From: JACOND01 sp051011135
GTDB taxonomy: Bacteria; Bdellovibrionota; Bdellovibrionia; Bdellovibrionales; UBA1609
Length of the DNA: 44,728 nucleotides
Reading direction: 5' to 3'
NCBI GenBank assembly: GCA_051011135.1
Contig: JBPCUO010000026.1
Span: 1 to 44,728 of the forward strand
A program made the translations under genes and the position numbers. This document shows, one piece after another, positions 14,787-23,434 of this stretch (the stretch's first letter is position 1; every line of letters begins with the position of its first letter). The notes beneath the pieces were generated by a model. The model was not told the origin of the DNA. It did no database searches and saw nothing but the letters and a program-made list of their open reading frames with translations.

Positions 14787-16283
14787 ATGAAAAAACATAC
14801 TGTCCGAGTTTATCCTTCTAAAAAAAAACTTCCTAAAGAAGAACAACTTGCTTGGAAATTAACAGAAGCGGCTCTCGATCCCGCTCCTATTTCTGAAAAT
14901 GTCAAAGATATGCTGATCAATCGTATTATTGATAATGCCGCTGTGGCTATGGCTTCGATTCATCGTGATCCTGTTGTGCATGCAAGAGAGCAAGCTTTAG
15001 GACATCCTGTAAAACAAGGAGCTTGTATTTTTGGAATCAATAATAAATATAAATTCAGCGCTGAATGGTCTGCTTGGGCTAATGGAACTGCTGTCAGAGA
15101 ACTGGATTTTCATGATACTTATTTAGCGGCAGATTACTCTCATCCAGCAGATAATATTCCTCCTCTTTTAGCCGTTGCTCAACAAACTCAAAAAAATGGA
15201 AAACAATTACTGGAAGCTTTAGTTGCTGCTTATGAAATTCATATCAGTTTAGTTAAAGGGATTTGTCTTCATAAACATAAAATAGATCATATCGCTCATC
15301 TTTGCCCTGCTCAAGCCGCTGGTTTAGGGGTTTTATTAAAAATGCAGCCGGATCGTTTGTACCAAGCTCTACAACAGGCTGTTCATGTTTCTTTTACAAC
15401 TCGTCAATCACGCAAAGGAGAAATTTCTAGCTGGAAAGCTTACGCTCCTGCTTTTTCTGGAAAAATGGCGATTGAAGCTATTGACCGAAGTCTTCGTGGA
15501 GAGAATTCTCCATCCCCTATTTATGAAGGAGAAGATTCCGTTATCGCTTGGATGTTAGATGGAGCTAAAGCTTCTTATGAAATTCCACTTGTCGAAAAAG
15601 GAGAAGAAAAAAAATCTATTTTAGAAAGTTATACCAAAGCTCATTCTGCAGAATATCAATCTCAAGCTTTAATTGATTTAGCTTTTGAATTGAGGAAAAA
15701 AATAAAAGACTTTTCAAAAATTAAAGACATTACTATTTATACTTCTCACCATACTCATTATGTTATTGGGACAGGAGCGGGTGATCCTCAAAAAATAGAT
15801 CCCAATGCCAGTCGAGAAACTTTAGATCATAGTATTATGTATATCTTTGCTGTCGCTTTAGAAGATGGTCGATGGCATCATATTGATTCTTATACCCAAA
15901 AACGAGCTCATCGACCAAGCACTATAGAACTATGGAATAAAATCAAAACTTGTGAAGAAGAAAAGTGGACCAAATATTATCATGATCCCAATCCTCAATC
16001 TCGCTCTTTTGGAGGACGAGTTCAAATTAAACTTGAAGATGGCAGTATTATAGAAGGAGAGAAAAAAGTGGCTGATGCTCACCCTAATGGCTCTAAACCC
16101 TATAACAGGCAGGATTATATTAATAAATTTCGTGCTTTAACAGCATCTATTGTTGATCAAAAAGAACAAGATCGTTTTTTAAATTTAGTTCAAGATTTAG
16201 CTAGTTTAAATACAAAACAAATTTGTGAATTAAATGTAGAGGCCGATTTACCTATTGTTTCACAAACAAAAGGAATTTTTTAA
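14787..16283 (+). CDS. prpD: MmgE/PrpD-family dehydratase, probable 2-methylcitrate dehydratase
   Basis: PrpD dehydrates 2-methylcitrate to 2-methylaconitate in propionate catabolism; relatives act on citrate-like acids. The 498-residue length and motifs fit PrpD rather than shorter MmgE proteins: DNAAVAMASIHRDPV, the ELDFHDTYL and YSHPADNIPP active-site region (~110-128), YEIHISLVKGICLH, and the SSWKAYAPAFSGKMA segment. The C-terminal lid domain has HHTHYVIGTGAGDPQ and DHSIMYIFAVAL. No prpB, prpC or acn neighbour exists here, so the pathway assignment rests on homology alone. Its stop overlaps the convergent ftsI stop by four bases (16280-16283). No Shine-Dalgarno. Confidence 0.88.
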   Translation: MKKHTVRVYPSKKKLPKEEQLAWKLTEAALDPAPISENVKDMLINRIIDNAAVAMASIHRDPVVHAREQALGHPVKQGACIFGINNKYKFSAEWSAWANGTAVRELDFHDTYLAADYSHPADNIPPLLAVAQQTQKNGKQLLEALVAAYEIHISLVKGICLHKHKIDHIAHLCPAQAAGLGVLLKMQPDRLYQALQQAVHVSFTTRQSRKGEISSWKAYAPAFSGKMAIEAIDRSLRGENSPSPIYEGEDSVIAWMLDGAKASYEIPLVEKGEEKKSILESYTKAHSAEYQSQALIDLAFELRKKIKDFSKIKDITIYTSHHTHYVIGTGAGDPQKIDPNASRETLDHSIMYIFAVALEDGRWHHIDSYTQKRAHRPSTIELWNKIKTCEEEKWTKYYHDPNPQSRSFGGRVQIKLEDGSIIEGEKKVADAHPNGSKPYNRQDYINKFRALTASIVDQKEQDRFLNLVQDLASLNTKQICELNVEADLPIVSQTKGIF

Positions 16284-18217
16284 TTTAAAATAATAGTGAT
16301 CGTTTGACTGGGAGGTATAGGCTCTCCTGCAAAAGGAATTGTTCTTATCACACGGTTAGATCCATAAATTTTTAATTGAATATTTTTATTTTTAATTCGA
16401 CTCAAAACTTCCCTTAAAGTTAATCCTTTTAAATCAGGAACTCGATTTGAAAACGCTAAATATCTTTTTACTTTTTTTTCTTTATTATGAAATGAAGACA
16501 GAACTAAATTCTTTTCTTGTAATAAAGTAGGAGATAATCCCGCTTTTCGAACAGCATAAGAAGAAATTTTAGAAAACACAGGGGCTGCTATTGTAGAAGC
16601 ATAAAAACGAGTCTTAGGCTCATCAATAGCAACATAAATAACATACTTGGGTTTATGAGCAGGAACAAATCCTACAAAACTAGAGACATAATCCTGCTTT
16701 TTATAACCTCCTTTTTGAAGGTCAACTTTTTGAGCGGTTCCTGTTTTTCCTGCTGTTAAATATCCCGGTATAGCTGCTCGAACTCCTGTTCCTTGATCTT
16801 CTGATGTTACAGAAGTAAGCATTAAAGTCACCATTTGAGCTTCATCTTCTGTTAAAGTTCTACGAATCGTTTTTGATTCAAAACTTCTTTCTTCTCCATT
16901 GTAAGGATTTCTAATTTGCTTAATTAATTTTGGCTCCATTAAAAGACCACCTCTAGCAATAGAGGCATAAGCATTTGCTGTTTGTAAAATCGTTGTAGAA
17001 ATACCATGACCAAAACTAATATTTGCTGTTTCAATAGGTTGCCAAGGGATTTGTCTTAAATAACCCCCAGTTTCTCCAGGGAAATCAATACCTGTTTTTT
17101 GACCAAAACCAAATTTCAAAAGTGTTTTTCTTAATTTTTTAGAACCAATATCAAGAGCAATTAAAGAAGCTCCTATATTAGAAGAATGGGACAAAATATC
17201 TGTCATATTTAAAAAAGGAGGAAATTCTTTTTTTTCATCAGCTTCTCTAATAATTTTTTTTCCAATTTTTAATTTACCTTTATGAGTAGGATATTTTTTA
17301 CTGGGAAGAATACCAGATTGAATGGCGGAAATAATTGTAAAAGTTTTTAAAACACTTCCTAATTCAAGTCTATCTGTAATAACTCGGTTTCTTCTATCAT
17401 TTTTATTTTTAACTTTAGTAGGATAGTTAGGATCATAATTAGGAATATTAACCATTGCTAAAACTTCAGATTGATCCACTGATAAAATCACTCCCATCGC
17501 AGATGCCGCTTGAGAAGCTTGCATTGCTTTATAAAGTTCTTTTTCAAAATAAAACTGTAAGTCACTATCTATAGTAAGATAAACATCAAAACCACTAACT
17601 TGATTTATAAAAGGAGTAAAGTCAGCAAACAAAAGTCGTCCTCTAGCATCTTTTTTAACCATGATTCTTTGCTGCTCTCCTTGTAAAACTTTATCATACT
17701 TTTTTTCTATACCTTCTAAACCATGACCATCAATATTTGTAAAACCAAGAACTTGAGAAAGAGACTTCCCTTTTGTATAAAACCTCTTAGACTCTTTAAT
17801 AAAATGAAGTCCCTCAAATTTAAAAGATTGAATCAGTTTTATTTCTTTTTCAGTTAAGTGTCTTTTAATCCAAACAAATCGTTTTTTTTTATTTAATACC
17901 TTTGAAAGGAGCTTCTTTTTTGGGAGCTTTAAATGTTCTGATAATTTTTTAGCCACATAATAAGGTTTTTTAATTTTTAATGGATCTGCGAACAAAGATT
18001 GAGAGGGAGTGGAAATAGCTAAAGACTTGCCATACCGATCATAAATAACACCTCTTCTTGGAGTTATCTTAACAGTGGTTTCAAATAATCTTTGTCTTAA
18101 TTGAGTCAGTCGATCTTGAGGAAGTAATTGTAAAAAAACACTTCTAAGAATGAGCACACTAAAAATGAGTCCAAAAAAATAGACAACAAAAAGGAGCCTA
18201 AATTTGATTATTTTCAT
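16280..18217 (-). CDS. ftsI: Division-specific peptidoglycan transpeptidase FtsI/PBP3 with PASTA domain
   Basis: Cross-links septal peptidoglycan. It is 645 residues, with one N-terminal membrane helix (~8-30), a pedestal dimerisation domain (~45-200) and a transpeptidase domain (~225-570) with S288-V-L-K291, S345-S-N347 and K491-T-G493. A C-terminal PASTA-like domain (~590-645, beginning VPDLKGLTLREVL) follows. PASTA on FtsI is more typical of Gram-positive Pbp2x and of some deep-branching Gram-negatives than of gamma-proteobacteria. It is last in the rsmH-ftsL-ftsI set, 23 bases after ftsL. The next dcw genes (murE, murF and so on) do not follow; instead it meets prpD tail-to-tail. Confidence 0.95.
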   Translation of the reverse strand: MKIIKFRLLFVVYFFGLIFSVLILRSVFLQLLPQDRLTQLRQRLFETTVKITPRRGVIYDRYGKSLAISTPSQSLFADPLKIKKPYYVAKKLSEHLKLPKKKLLSKVLNKKKRFVWIKRHLTEKEIKLIQSFKFEGLHFIKESKRFYTKGKSLSQVLGFTNIDGHGLEGIEKKYDKVLQGEQQRIMVKKDARGRLLFADFTPFINQVSGFDVYLTIDSDLQFYFEKELYKAMQASQAASAMGVILSVDQSEVLAMVNIPNYDPNYPTKVKNKNDRRNRVITDRLELGSVLKTFTIISAIQSGILPSKKYPTHKGKLKIGKKIIREADEKKEFPPFLNMTDILSHSSNIGASLIALDIGSKKLRKTLLKFGFGQKTGIDFPGETGGYLRQIPWQPIETANISFGHGISTTILQTANAYASIARGGLLMEPKLIKQIRNPYNGEERSFESKTIRRTLTEDEAQMVTLMLTSVTSEDQGTGVRAAIPGYLTAGKTGTAQKVDLQKGGYKKQDYVSSFVGFVPAHKPKYVIYVAIDEPKTRFYASTIAAPVFSKISSYAVRKAGLSPTLLQEKNLVLSSFHNKEKKVKRYLAFSNRVPDLKGLTLREVLSRIKNKNIQLKIYGSNRVIRTIPFAGEPIPPSQTITIILN

Positions 18218-18240
18218 ACCACTACCTCTTAAGTATAACT

Positions 18241-18531
18241 TTAATCTATAATGAAAGCTTTTCCATCTATAACTTGTATAATCTGTCCTTTTTTCTTTTC
18301 ATTTAAAGACTTTTGTTTTGCTAAGTTCTCCAGCCTTTCCGTTCGAACCAATTGACCATATTCTCTTAAATGAAAAAAGTATTCATCTTGCAGACGATCA
18401 AATTTTCTATTTTCCTGATACAAAGAGTAACTCAATCGCCTTAAAGTTATTTTTAAAAATGTCATCAAAAATAGAAGCAGAAGGATGCATAAAACACTAT
18501 AAAAAGGTTTCAAATTTTTTTCTCTTAACAT
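18241..18531 (-). CDS. ftsL: Cell-division protein FtsL-like
   Basis: A 96-residue bitopic protein with a short cytoplasmic basic start (MLREKNLKPF), one transmembrane helix (~9-28) and a periplasmic coiled coil (~35-65) followed by the FtsL/DivIC-type phrase GQLVRTERLENLAKQKSL. FtsL with FtsB and FtsQ activates FtsWI at the septum. Sequence conservation in FtsL is always low; the call relies on topology plus its position between rsmH (1 base away) and ftsI. The close spacing implies one transcript and coupled translation. Confidence 0.8.
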   Translation of the reverse strand: MLREKNLKPFYSVLCILLLLFLMTFLKITLRRLSYSLYQENRKFDRLQDEYFFHLREYGQLVRTERLENLAKQKSLNEKKKGQIIQVIDGKAFIID

Positions 18532-18532
18532 T

Positions 18533-19462
18533 TTACCTCTTGCAAAAGACTCTCATTTTTGCACTACGACTTCTTGGGTTTGATTGTCTTTCTTCCTGTG
18601 AAGCTCTTATAACTTTTTTAAAAATTAAGCTGCCCTTTTCATCAGAAACAAAATCTTTAAAAGTTCTTTTAACAATACGATCTTCTAAAGAATGAAAACT
18701 AATCACAATAAAATAAGCTCCTGATCCAAGAAAAGGCAAAAAAGAAGGCAGGCTTTCTTTTAATCCTTCCAACTCTTGATTCACAAATAAACGAAGAGCT
18801 AAAAAATAAAGTGTCGCAGGGTGGCGACCCGAAAAGCCTCGAGAATGATGTTTTTGTATAATGTCCACTAACTCTTTAGTAGTTTCAAATTTTTTTTTCT
18901 TTCTTTGTTGAAAAATACTATCTACTACTGCAAAAGGTCTTTTAATTTCACCATAAGAAGAAAACAAATCCTCTAATTCTTTTTTTGAAAAACTATTTAC
19001 TATATCCGCTGCTGTTAATTTTTGACTCTGATCCATGCGCATATCTAAAGGCCCTTCGTTATTAAAACTAAATCCTCTTTGTGGAGATTCTAATTGAGGA
19101 GAGCTCACTCCTAAATCCATTAAAATAATATCAAATTCCTTTTTTTCTAAATAGTTCTTGGAAAAATCATGAAAATTCATTTTTAAGAAACGAGCCTTCT
19201 CGCCTAAATTTAAATTTTGACCATGATCAATCGCTTCTTGATCTCTATCTAATGCAACCAGATTTAAATCGGGATATTTTTTTAAAAGCTCTAAAGCATG
19301 GCCTCCTCGGCCAAAAGTACAATCCAAAAGATTTTTTGGAGAAAAATTTTCTGGAAAAAGAGATAACATTTCAGAAACTAAAACAGGTGTATGCTGGTAA
19401 CCAGTCTTTGAAATTTTTTGACTTATGTCTTGAGTGATTTCAAAACCTCCTACAAAACTCAA
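18533..19462 (-). CDS. rsmH: 16S rRNA m4C1402 N4-methyltransferase RsmH (MraW)
   Basis: Methylates C1402 in the ribosomal P site using SAM. It is up to 309 residues. YQHTPVLVSEML opens the conserved region; the SAM site is LDCTFGRGGHALELL (~47-61), then ALDRD and the motif DLGVSSPQLESPQRGFSF. The insert domain follows, then FHSLEDRIVK near the C-terminus. The start is unclear: TTG at 19462 has no Shine-Dalgarno, whereas AGGAGG at 19446-19451 is placed 7 bases before an in-frame ATC (19438), giving 301 residues. No mraZ precedes it; the upstream neighbour is divergent hpt. It heads the ftsL-ftsI transcript. Confidence 0.95.
   Translation of the reverse strand: MSFVGGFEITQDISQKISKTGYQHTPVLVSEMLSLFPENFSPKNLLDCTFGRGGHALELLKKYPDLNLVALDRDQEAIDHGQNLNLGEKARFLKMNFHDFSKNYLEKKEFDIILMDLGVSSPQLESPQRGFSFNNEGPLDMRMDQSQKLTAADIVNSFSKKELEDLFSSYGEIKRPFAVVDSIFQQRKKKKFETTKELVDIIQKHHSRGFSGRHPATLYFLALRLFVNQELEGLKESLPSFLPFLGSGAYFIVISFHSLEDRIVKRTFKDFVSDEKGSLIFKKVIRASQEERQSNPRSRSAKMRVFCKR
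19436..19451 (-). promoter_or_regulatory. Strong Shine-Dalgarno before a possible ATC start of rsmH
   Basis: On the minus strand, AGGAGG (19451-19446), seven bases, then ATC (19438-19436) in the rsmH frame. TATAAC at 19475-19470 could be the -10, giving a normal leader of about 25 bases. Confidence 0.45.
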
Positions 19463-19517
19463 GTTTAATGTTATAAAATTTAAAAAAAAACATCAATGAA
19501 AAATATTAAAAACTTGA

Positions 19518-19537
19518 AATAAAGATATATCTTTATT
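19518..19537. repeat. 20-bp perfect palindrome between rsmH and hpt
   Basis: AATAAAGATATATCTTTATT is its own reverse complement. It lies in the divergent promoter region and may be an operator, although AT-rich palindromes arise easily. Confidence 0.5.
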
Positions 19538-19566
19538 AGACTATTATTTCTCATTGAGGTTTAATT

Positions 19567-20088
19567 ATGAAACATAAACTATTATTTTCAGAAGAAGAAA
19601 TTCAAAAAAAAGTTCAAGAATTATCTGATCAAATCATGCAATTCTATGGATCTCAAGAGATTTTAGCGATTGGTGTTTTAAAAGGAGCTTTTGTATTTTA
19701 CTCAGATCTTCTTAAATACTTAGGATCCAATGTGGTTTGTGATTTTATGTCTATTTCTTATTATGGAGACTCCAAGACAGCTTCTAAAGAGGCTTCTATT
19801 CATCTTGATGTCACTCAAAAAATAGAGAATAAAAAAATCCTCTTAATTGATTGTATCATTGATCAAGGTCGTACAATTCAAACTGCAAAAAAACATATTG
19901 AACAAAGAAATCCTGAATCCATTCATATTGTTGGTCTTGTTACAAAACCTGCCGCTCATAAAAATATCCAAGTTGATTTCTCAGGTTTTAAAATTGAACA
20001 AGATGCTTTTGTTATAGGTTATGGAATTGATTACAAAAATCAAGGACGCAACCTTCCTTATTTTGCTCAAGTTCTTGATCTTAATTAA
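19567..20088 (+). CDS. hpt: Hypoxanthine-guanine phosphoribosyltransferase family
   Basis: Salvages hypoxanthine or guanine with PRPP. It is 173 residues, the normal bacterial length. KGAFVFYSDLL (~39-49) is the first loop, FMSISYYGDS (~60-69) matches the family flexible loop, and the PRPP motif is ILLIDCIIDQGRTI (91-104). In most Hpt proteins the motif reads VEDIIDTG, so the second acidic residue is Cys96 here, with D95 and D99 kept. The end region has KPAAHKNIQVDF and FVIGYGIDYKNQGRNLP, also typical. GAGG lies 7 bases before the ATG. Its 3' end overlaps convergent dacB by eight bases. Substrate preference cannot be read from the sequence. Confidence 0.9.
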   Translation: MKHKLLFSEEEIQKKVQELSDQIMQFYGSQEILAIGVLKGAFVFYSDLLKYLGSNVVCDFMSISYYGDSKTASKEASIHLDVTQKIENKKILLIDCIIDQGRTIQTAKKHIEQRNPESIHIVGLVTKPAAHKNIQVDFSGFKIEQDAFVIGYGIDYKNQGRNLPYFAQVLDLN

Positions 20089-21499
20089 ATTCCTTAAAAA
20101 ATCTATTATTTTTTTTCCTTAAAAAATCTAGGATATCATCAAATAAACCCTTAGCTTGATCTCTATTTTTTGGAGATCCGTTATAAATAAAAGTAAATAG
20201 AATTCTTCGATTCTTTGGTAAAAGGATATAACCAGACAAGCCTAACACTCCAGAAATAGAACCTGTTTTTGCTCTTAAAATCTGAGAAAACTTAGGATGA
20301 TATTTTTTTTCTAAAGTCCCTACTCCACCGGCAATAGGATAAGAAACAAATATTTCAGGATGATAGAATCGAGAAAAATCATGTTCTAAAATTTTTTGAA
20401 AATGATTGACAGAAAAACGATTGTCTCGACTCAAACCAGAAGGTTCAACCATTTTATAATTTTTTAATCCTATCTGTTTTTTTAAATATTTATTAATCCA
20501 GTGAATACCCTGATCCAGATCTCCTTGTTTTTTCCCTAATCTTAAAGGAAGATAAGCCGTCAACATACGAGTCACAAAATTACTAGAATATTTCATCATG
20601 TTATAAGAATGAAATGCAAAAGCACGACTTTTAAAAGTTGCTAAAGTTTTGCATTTAGAACAACTTCCTTTTTTGACTCGCCCTCTTACAATAATACCTC
20701 TTTGTTTTAAAAAGTTTTTTAAATTATGACCCATCCAAAAAGAAGGGTTTTGAGTGTTTGTATATTTAACAATCTCTTTACTTTTATGAGAAATGGTTCC
20801 TGTAAATAAAAAAGTTTCTCCTTTTGAAGAGTATTTAATTCTTTTTAAAGAAATATTATTTTTAGAACGAGAAGTTGTTTTAATTTTATTAATGATTTTT
20901 ATAAAATCATTTTCAGGATCTAAATGAATCTGAGCTAAAGAATTTACTTTAGAATTTGGCCTAATCCAAAAAGTTAATGAATTCCAATTAAAAGAAGCAG
21001 CATTAACAGGCGCTGTATAACTTCTATCGGTATAAGGTAAAAAATAAGTTTTTTTGAAAAGAGTATCATCAATCACTAAATCCCCTTTAATCTCTTTAAT
21101 ACCTGTTCGAACAAAATTATTAACCAATTTCCACAAGCTTTCTGAAGTGAACCCCGGATCCCCTGATCCTTTAATAAATAAATCTCCCTCAAGTTGATTT
21201 TTATTGATTGAAGCAGAAGATACTAAAACAGTTTTAAATCTAAAATAAGAAGGGTAATAATAATAAAAAGCAGATAAAACAGCGACTTTTGCTAAAGAAG
21301 CGGGAATAAAAAGCTGATTTTCATTAAGTTGATATAAAACTTTTTTTTTCGGAACTTCTTGAGTAAGACTTAAACCCAAAGACTCAAGAGGCAAACCTCT
21401 TTTTTGAATCCATCTATTCATTTTCTTATCAAGAGGATTTTTTGCATAACTCAACAAGGAAAATGAAAAAAGGAATAAAATAAGAATTTTTCTATGCAT
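20081..21499 (-). CDS. dacB: D-Ala-D-Ala carboxypeptidase/endopeptidase, PBP4 (DacB) family
   Basis: A periplasmic class C low-molecular-mass penicillin-binding protein that trims peptidoglycan cross-links. It is 472 residues with a signal peptide (1-19, ending SYA). The serine-peptidase motifs are S68-L-A-K71 (PASLAK), S305-S-N307 (KYSSNF) and K411-T-G413 (RAKTGSISG). The large insert domains characteristic of PBP4 lie between the first two motifs (GDLFIKGSGDP, then APVNAASFNWNS). A CSKC pair near 280 may form a disulfide, which fits the nearby VKOR-DsbA enzyme. TATAAT, an exact -10, ends 6 bases before the ATG, with no Shine-Dalgarno. It is divergent from the peptide-binding protein gene. 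Confidence 0.93.
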   Translation of the reverse strand: MHRKILILFLFSFSLLSYAKNPLDKKMNRWIQKRGLPLESLGLSLTQEVPKKKVLYQLNENQLFIPASLAKVAVLSAFYYYYPSYFRFKTVLVSSASINKNQLEGDLFIKGSGDPGFTSESLWKLVNNFVRTGIKEIKGDLVIDDTLFKKTYFLPYTDRSYTAPVNAASFNWNSLTFWIRPNSKVNSLAQIHLDPENDFIKIINKIKTTSRSKNNISLKRIKYSSKGETFLFTGTISHKSKEIVKYTNTQNPSFWMGHNLKNFLKQRGIIVRGRVKKGSCSKCKTLATFKSRAFAFHSYNMMKYSSNFVTRMLTAYLPLRLGKKQGDLDQGIHWINKYLKKQIGLKNYKMVEPSGLSRDNRFSVNHFQKILEHDFSRFYHPEIFVSYPIAGGVGTLEKKYHPKFSQILRAKTGSISGVLGLSGYILLPKNRRILFTFIYNGSPKNRDQAKGLFDDILDFLRKKNNRFFKEFN

Positions 21500-21505
21500 A
21501 TTCGT

Positions 21506-21511
21506 ATTATA
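21506..21511 (-). promoter_or_regulatory. Consensus -10 box for leaderless dacB
   Basis: TATAAT on the minus strand spans -12 to -7 relative to the A of ATG 21499. A clear -35 is not visible at 16-18 bases. Confidence 0.5.
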
Positions 21512-21515
21512 CCTA

Positions 21516-21544
21516 TTGAAAGTCTAAAAGAAACCTCTTAGAGT
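21516..21544 (+). promoter_or_regulatory. Putative promoter of the peptide-binding protein gene
   Basis: TTGAAA (21516-21521), a 17-base spacer and TAGAGT (21539-21544) end 11 bases before ATG 21556. It sits next to the divergent dacB -10. Confidence 0.45.
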
Positions 21545-21555
21545 AAAAACTTATA

Positions 21556-23034
21556 ATGAGACTTTATATTTGTTTATTTTTATTAACTTTATGCCACTGC
21601 GAAAAACAAAAACTTTCTAAAGATACACTCTATGTTGCTTTAGATGCAGAGGTAAAAAATTTAGATCCTCGGACAGCGACAGATGCAAACAGCATGAGAA
21701 TTTCTGAGCTTATTTTTTCTGGGCTTGTTAAAATAGGACCTCAGTTAAAAGTTCTTCCTGATAGCGCCTACAAATGGGAACAAAAAAATTTAGATTATAT
21801 CTTCTACCTTAAACCTCTCAAATTCTCTAATGGACGATCCGTTACAAAAAAAGATCTATTATTTAGTTTTAATGAGTTTATGCGGAAAGGAAGTCCCTTT
21901 TTTTCAGCTTTTAAACAAATCCAATCGGTTCAAGTTTCAAAACAAAAAGAAAATTGGATTGTTAAAATCAGACTCAAAGAATTTTCTGCAACTTTTTTAT
22001 CTTCAGATCTACCAGTGATTAAAATTTTACCTCAACTTGAAATTATGAAATCGAAAAAAGATTTTTTAAAATCTCCTATAGGCTCGGGCTCTTATAAGGT
22101 TGTTCATAAAAACTCAAGAGAGCTTTTATTAAAAAGAAGACACGCTTTGCCTCATAAACCTGATTATTTATCTTTCCAGTTTATTAGAGATAGTTTTACT
22201 CGAACACAAAAAATGCTAACGGGGCAAATAGATATCTCTCCCTCTGTAATTCCCTTAGATAAAATACATCGATTTCCAAAAGATAAATTTCAAATTCTAA
22301 CTCAAGCGAGCTTATCTACAACTTACCTGCTTTTAAATTTAAAAAATAATCTTCTTAAAAATAAAGAAGTGAGACGAGCTTTATCTCTTTCTTTAAATAA
22401 AAAAGAGATTATCAAGTACAAACTCAAAGGCTTTGGAATTCCTGCTTTATCTATTCTTCAACCTGAAAACAGATTCTTTAATCCTGCTTTAAAAGCTTAT
22501 CCCTATGACCTTCATCAATCTCAAAAAATTATTGAAAAATTAAATTTAAAAGGCAAAGTCTTAAAACTTACAACAACTAATAATCGAGATTCTATTAACA
22601 AAGCAAAAATCTTATCCAATCAAATAAAGCAATCTGGATTAAATATCCAGATAGAACAATATGAATGGGGAACTTTTTATAAAGATCTTAATCGAGGTCA
22701 TTATCAAATCGCTCTTATGAAATGGGTTGGAATTACAGATCCAGATATTTATCGAATTGCTTTTCATAGCGAAAACCAAGCTCCTCAAGGCAGAAATAGA
22801 AGTTTTTATAGTGATAAAAATATGGATCAACTTTTAGAAACAGGTTTAAAATTAAAAGATCAAAATAAAAGAAAAAATATTTATAATAAAATTCAACGGC
22901 AAATTTTTAAAGATATCGCTATTATTCCTTTATGGCATGATATGGAAGTATCTATTTTAAAGAAAAATATTAAAAATTATCAATTATTCATGAATGGAAG
23001 CTTGCTTGCTTTAGAACAGGTTTCCAAAGAATAG
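21556..23034 (+). CDS. Family 5 extracellular solute-binding protein (peptide-type, OppA/DppA-like)
   Basis: A 492-residue periplasmic binding protein of the ABC peptide/nickel class. The N-terminus is a short signal sequence ending LCHC, so the protein may be a lipoprotein with Cys13 or Cys15, although the residue before either is atypical for a lipobox. Family landmarks follow: LDPRTATDANSMRISELIFSGL at about 36-57, FYLKPLKFSNGRSVTKKDLLFS (usual form: FhLRxxxkFsDGxpxtAxDV) and PIGSGSYKV. LMKWVGITDPD near 400 matches the conserved WxxDYxDP region. No permease or ATPase gene is adjacent, so it is an orphan receptor. Ligand unknown. Confidence 0.88.
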   Translation: MRLYICLFLLTLCHCEKQKLSKDTLYVALDAEVKNLDPRTATDANSMRISELIFSGLVKIGPQLKVLPDSAYKWEQKNLDYIFYLKPLKFSNGRSVTKKDLLFSFNEFMRKGSPFFSAFKQIQSVQVSKQKENWIVKIRLKEFSATFLSSDLPVIKILPQLEIMKSKKDFLKSPIGSGSYKVVHKNSRELLLKRRHALPHKPDYLSFQFIRDSFTRTQKMLTGQIDISPSVIPLDKIHRFPKDKFQILTQASLSTTYLLLNLKNNLLKNKEVRRALSLSLNKKEIIKYKLKGFGIPALSILQPENRFFNPALKAYPYDLHQSQKIIEKLNLKGKVLKLTTTNNRDSINKAKILSNQIKQSGLNIQIEQYEWGTFYKDLNRGHYQIALMKWVGITDPDIYRIAFHSENQAPQGRNRSFYSDKNMDQLLETGLKLKDQNKRKNIYNKIQRQIFKDIAIIPLWHDMEVSILKKNIKNYQLFMNGSLLALEQVSKE

Positions 23035-23037
23035 ATA

Positions 23038-23367
23038 TTAAGAAAAATCTTTTTCTTGTAAAGAATTAATAGAAGATAACAGATTAGAATGCGCTTGGGA
23101 TCTTAAACCTGTGTATTTTTCTAATTGCTGTAAGCGAGTTTTCATCATCTCTTTTTCCGCTTCCATTTTTTTCATTCTGATATACATATCATCTGCTGAT
23201 TTTTCAAAAGAGAGTCTAAGAGTTTCTAAAAGATGTATTGTTCTTTCACTTTGATGATTTAAAGTTCTGATATGACGAGCAATACGCGAAGAACGCATTT
23301 GAAAAAACTTCCAAATCAAATAACAAAAAGGAAATTGAATACTAATTAAAAATATAAAATATTCCAT
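23038..23367 (-). CDS. Hypothetical single-pass protein with coiled coil
   Basis: A 109-residue protein I do not recognise. Residues 1-20 form a hydrophobic helix (FIFLISIQFPFCYLIW), presumably a membrane anchor. The rest is a long, highly charged helix with heptad-like leucines and methionines (~30-95), likely a coiled coil facing the cytoplasm. The stop lies three bases from the convergent stop of the peptide-binding gene. Composition and codon use resemble its neighbours. It might be a structural or regulatory partner of a membrane complex, but nothing specific points to one. Confidence 0.55.
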   Translation of the reverse strand: MEYFIFLISIQFPFCYLIWKFFQMRSSRIARHIRTLNHQSERTIHLLETLRLSFEKSADDMYIRMKKMEAEKEMMKTRLQQLEKYTGLRSQAHSNLLSSINSLQEKDFS

Positions 23368-23434
23368 ACGAAACCTCTTTTTCGATTATGCCAATGAATA
23401 TCTTTTATTGCACAAAAAAGCAGGTTTTAACAAG

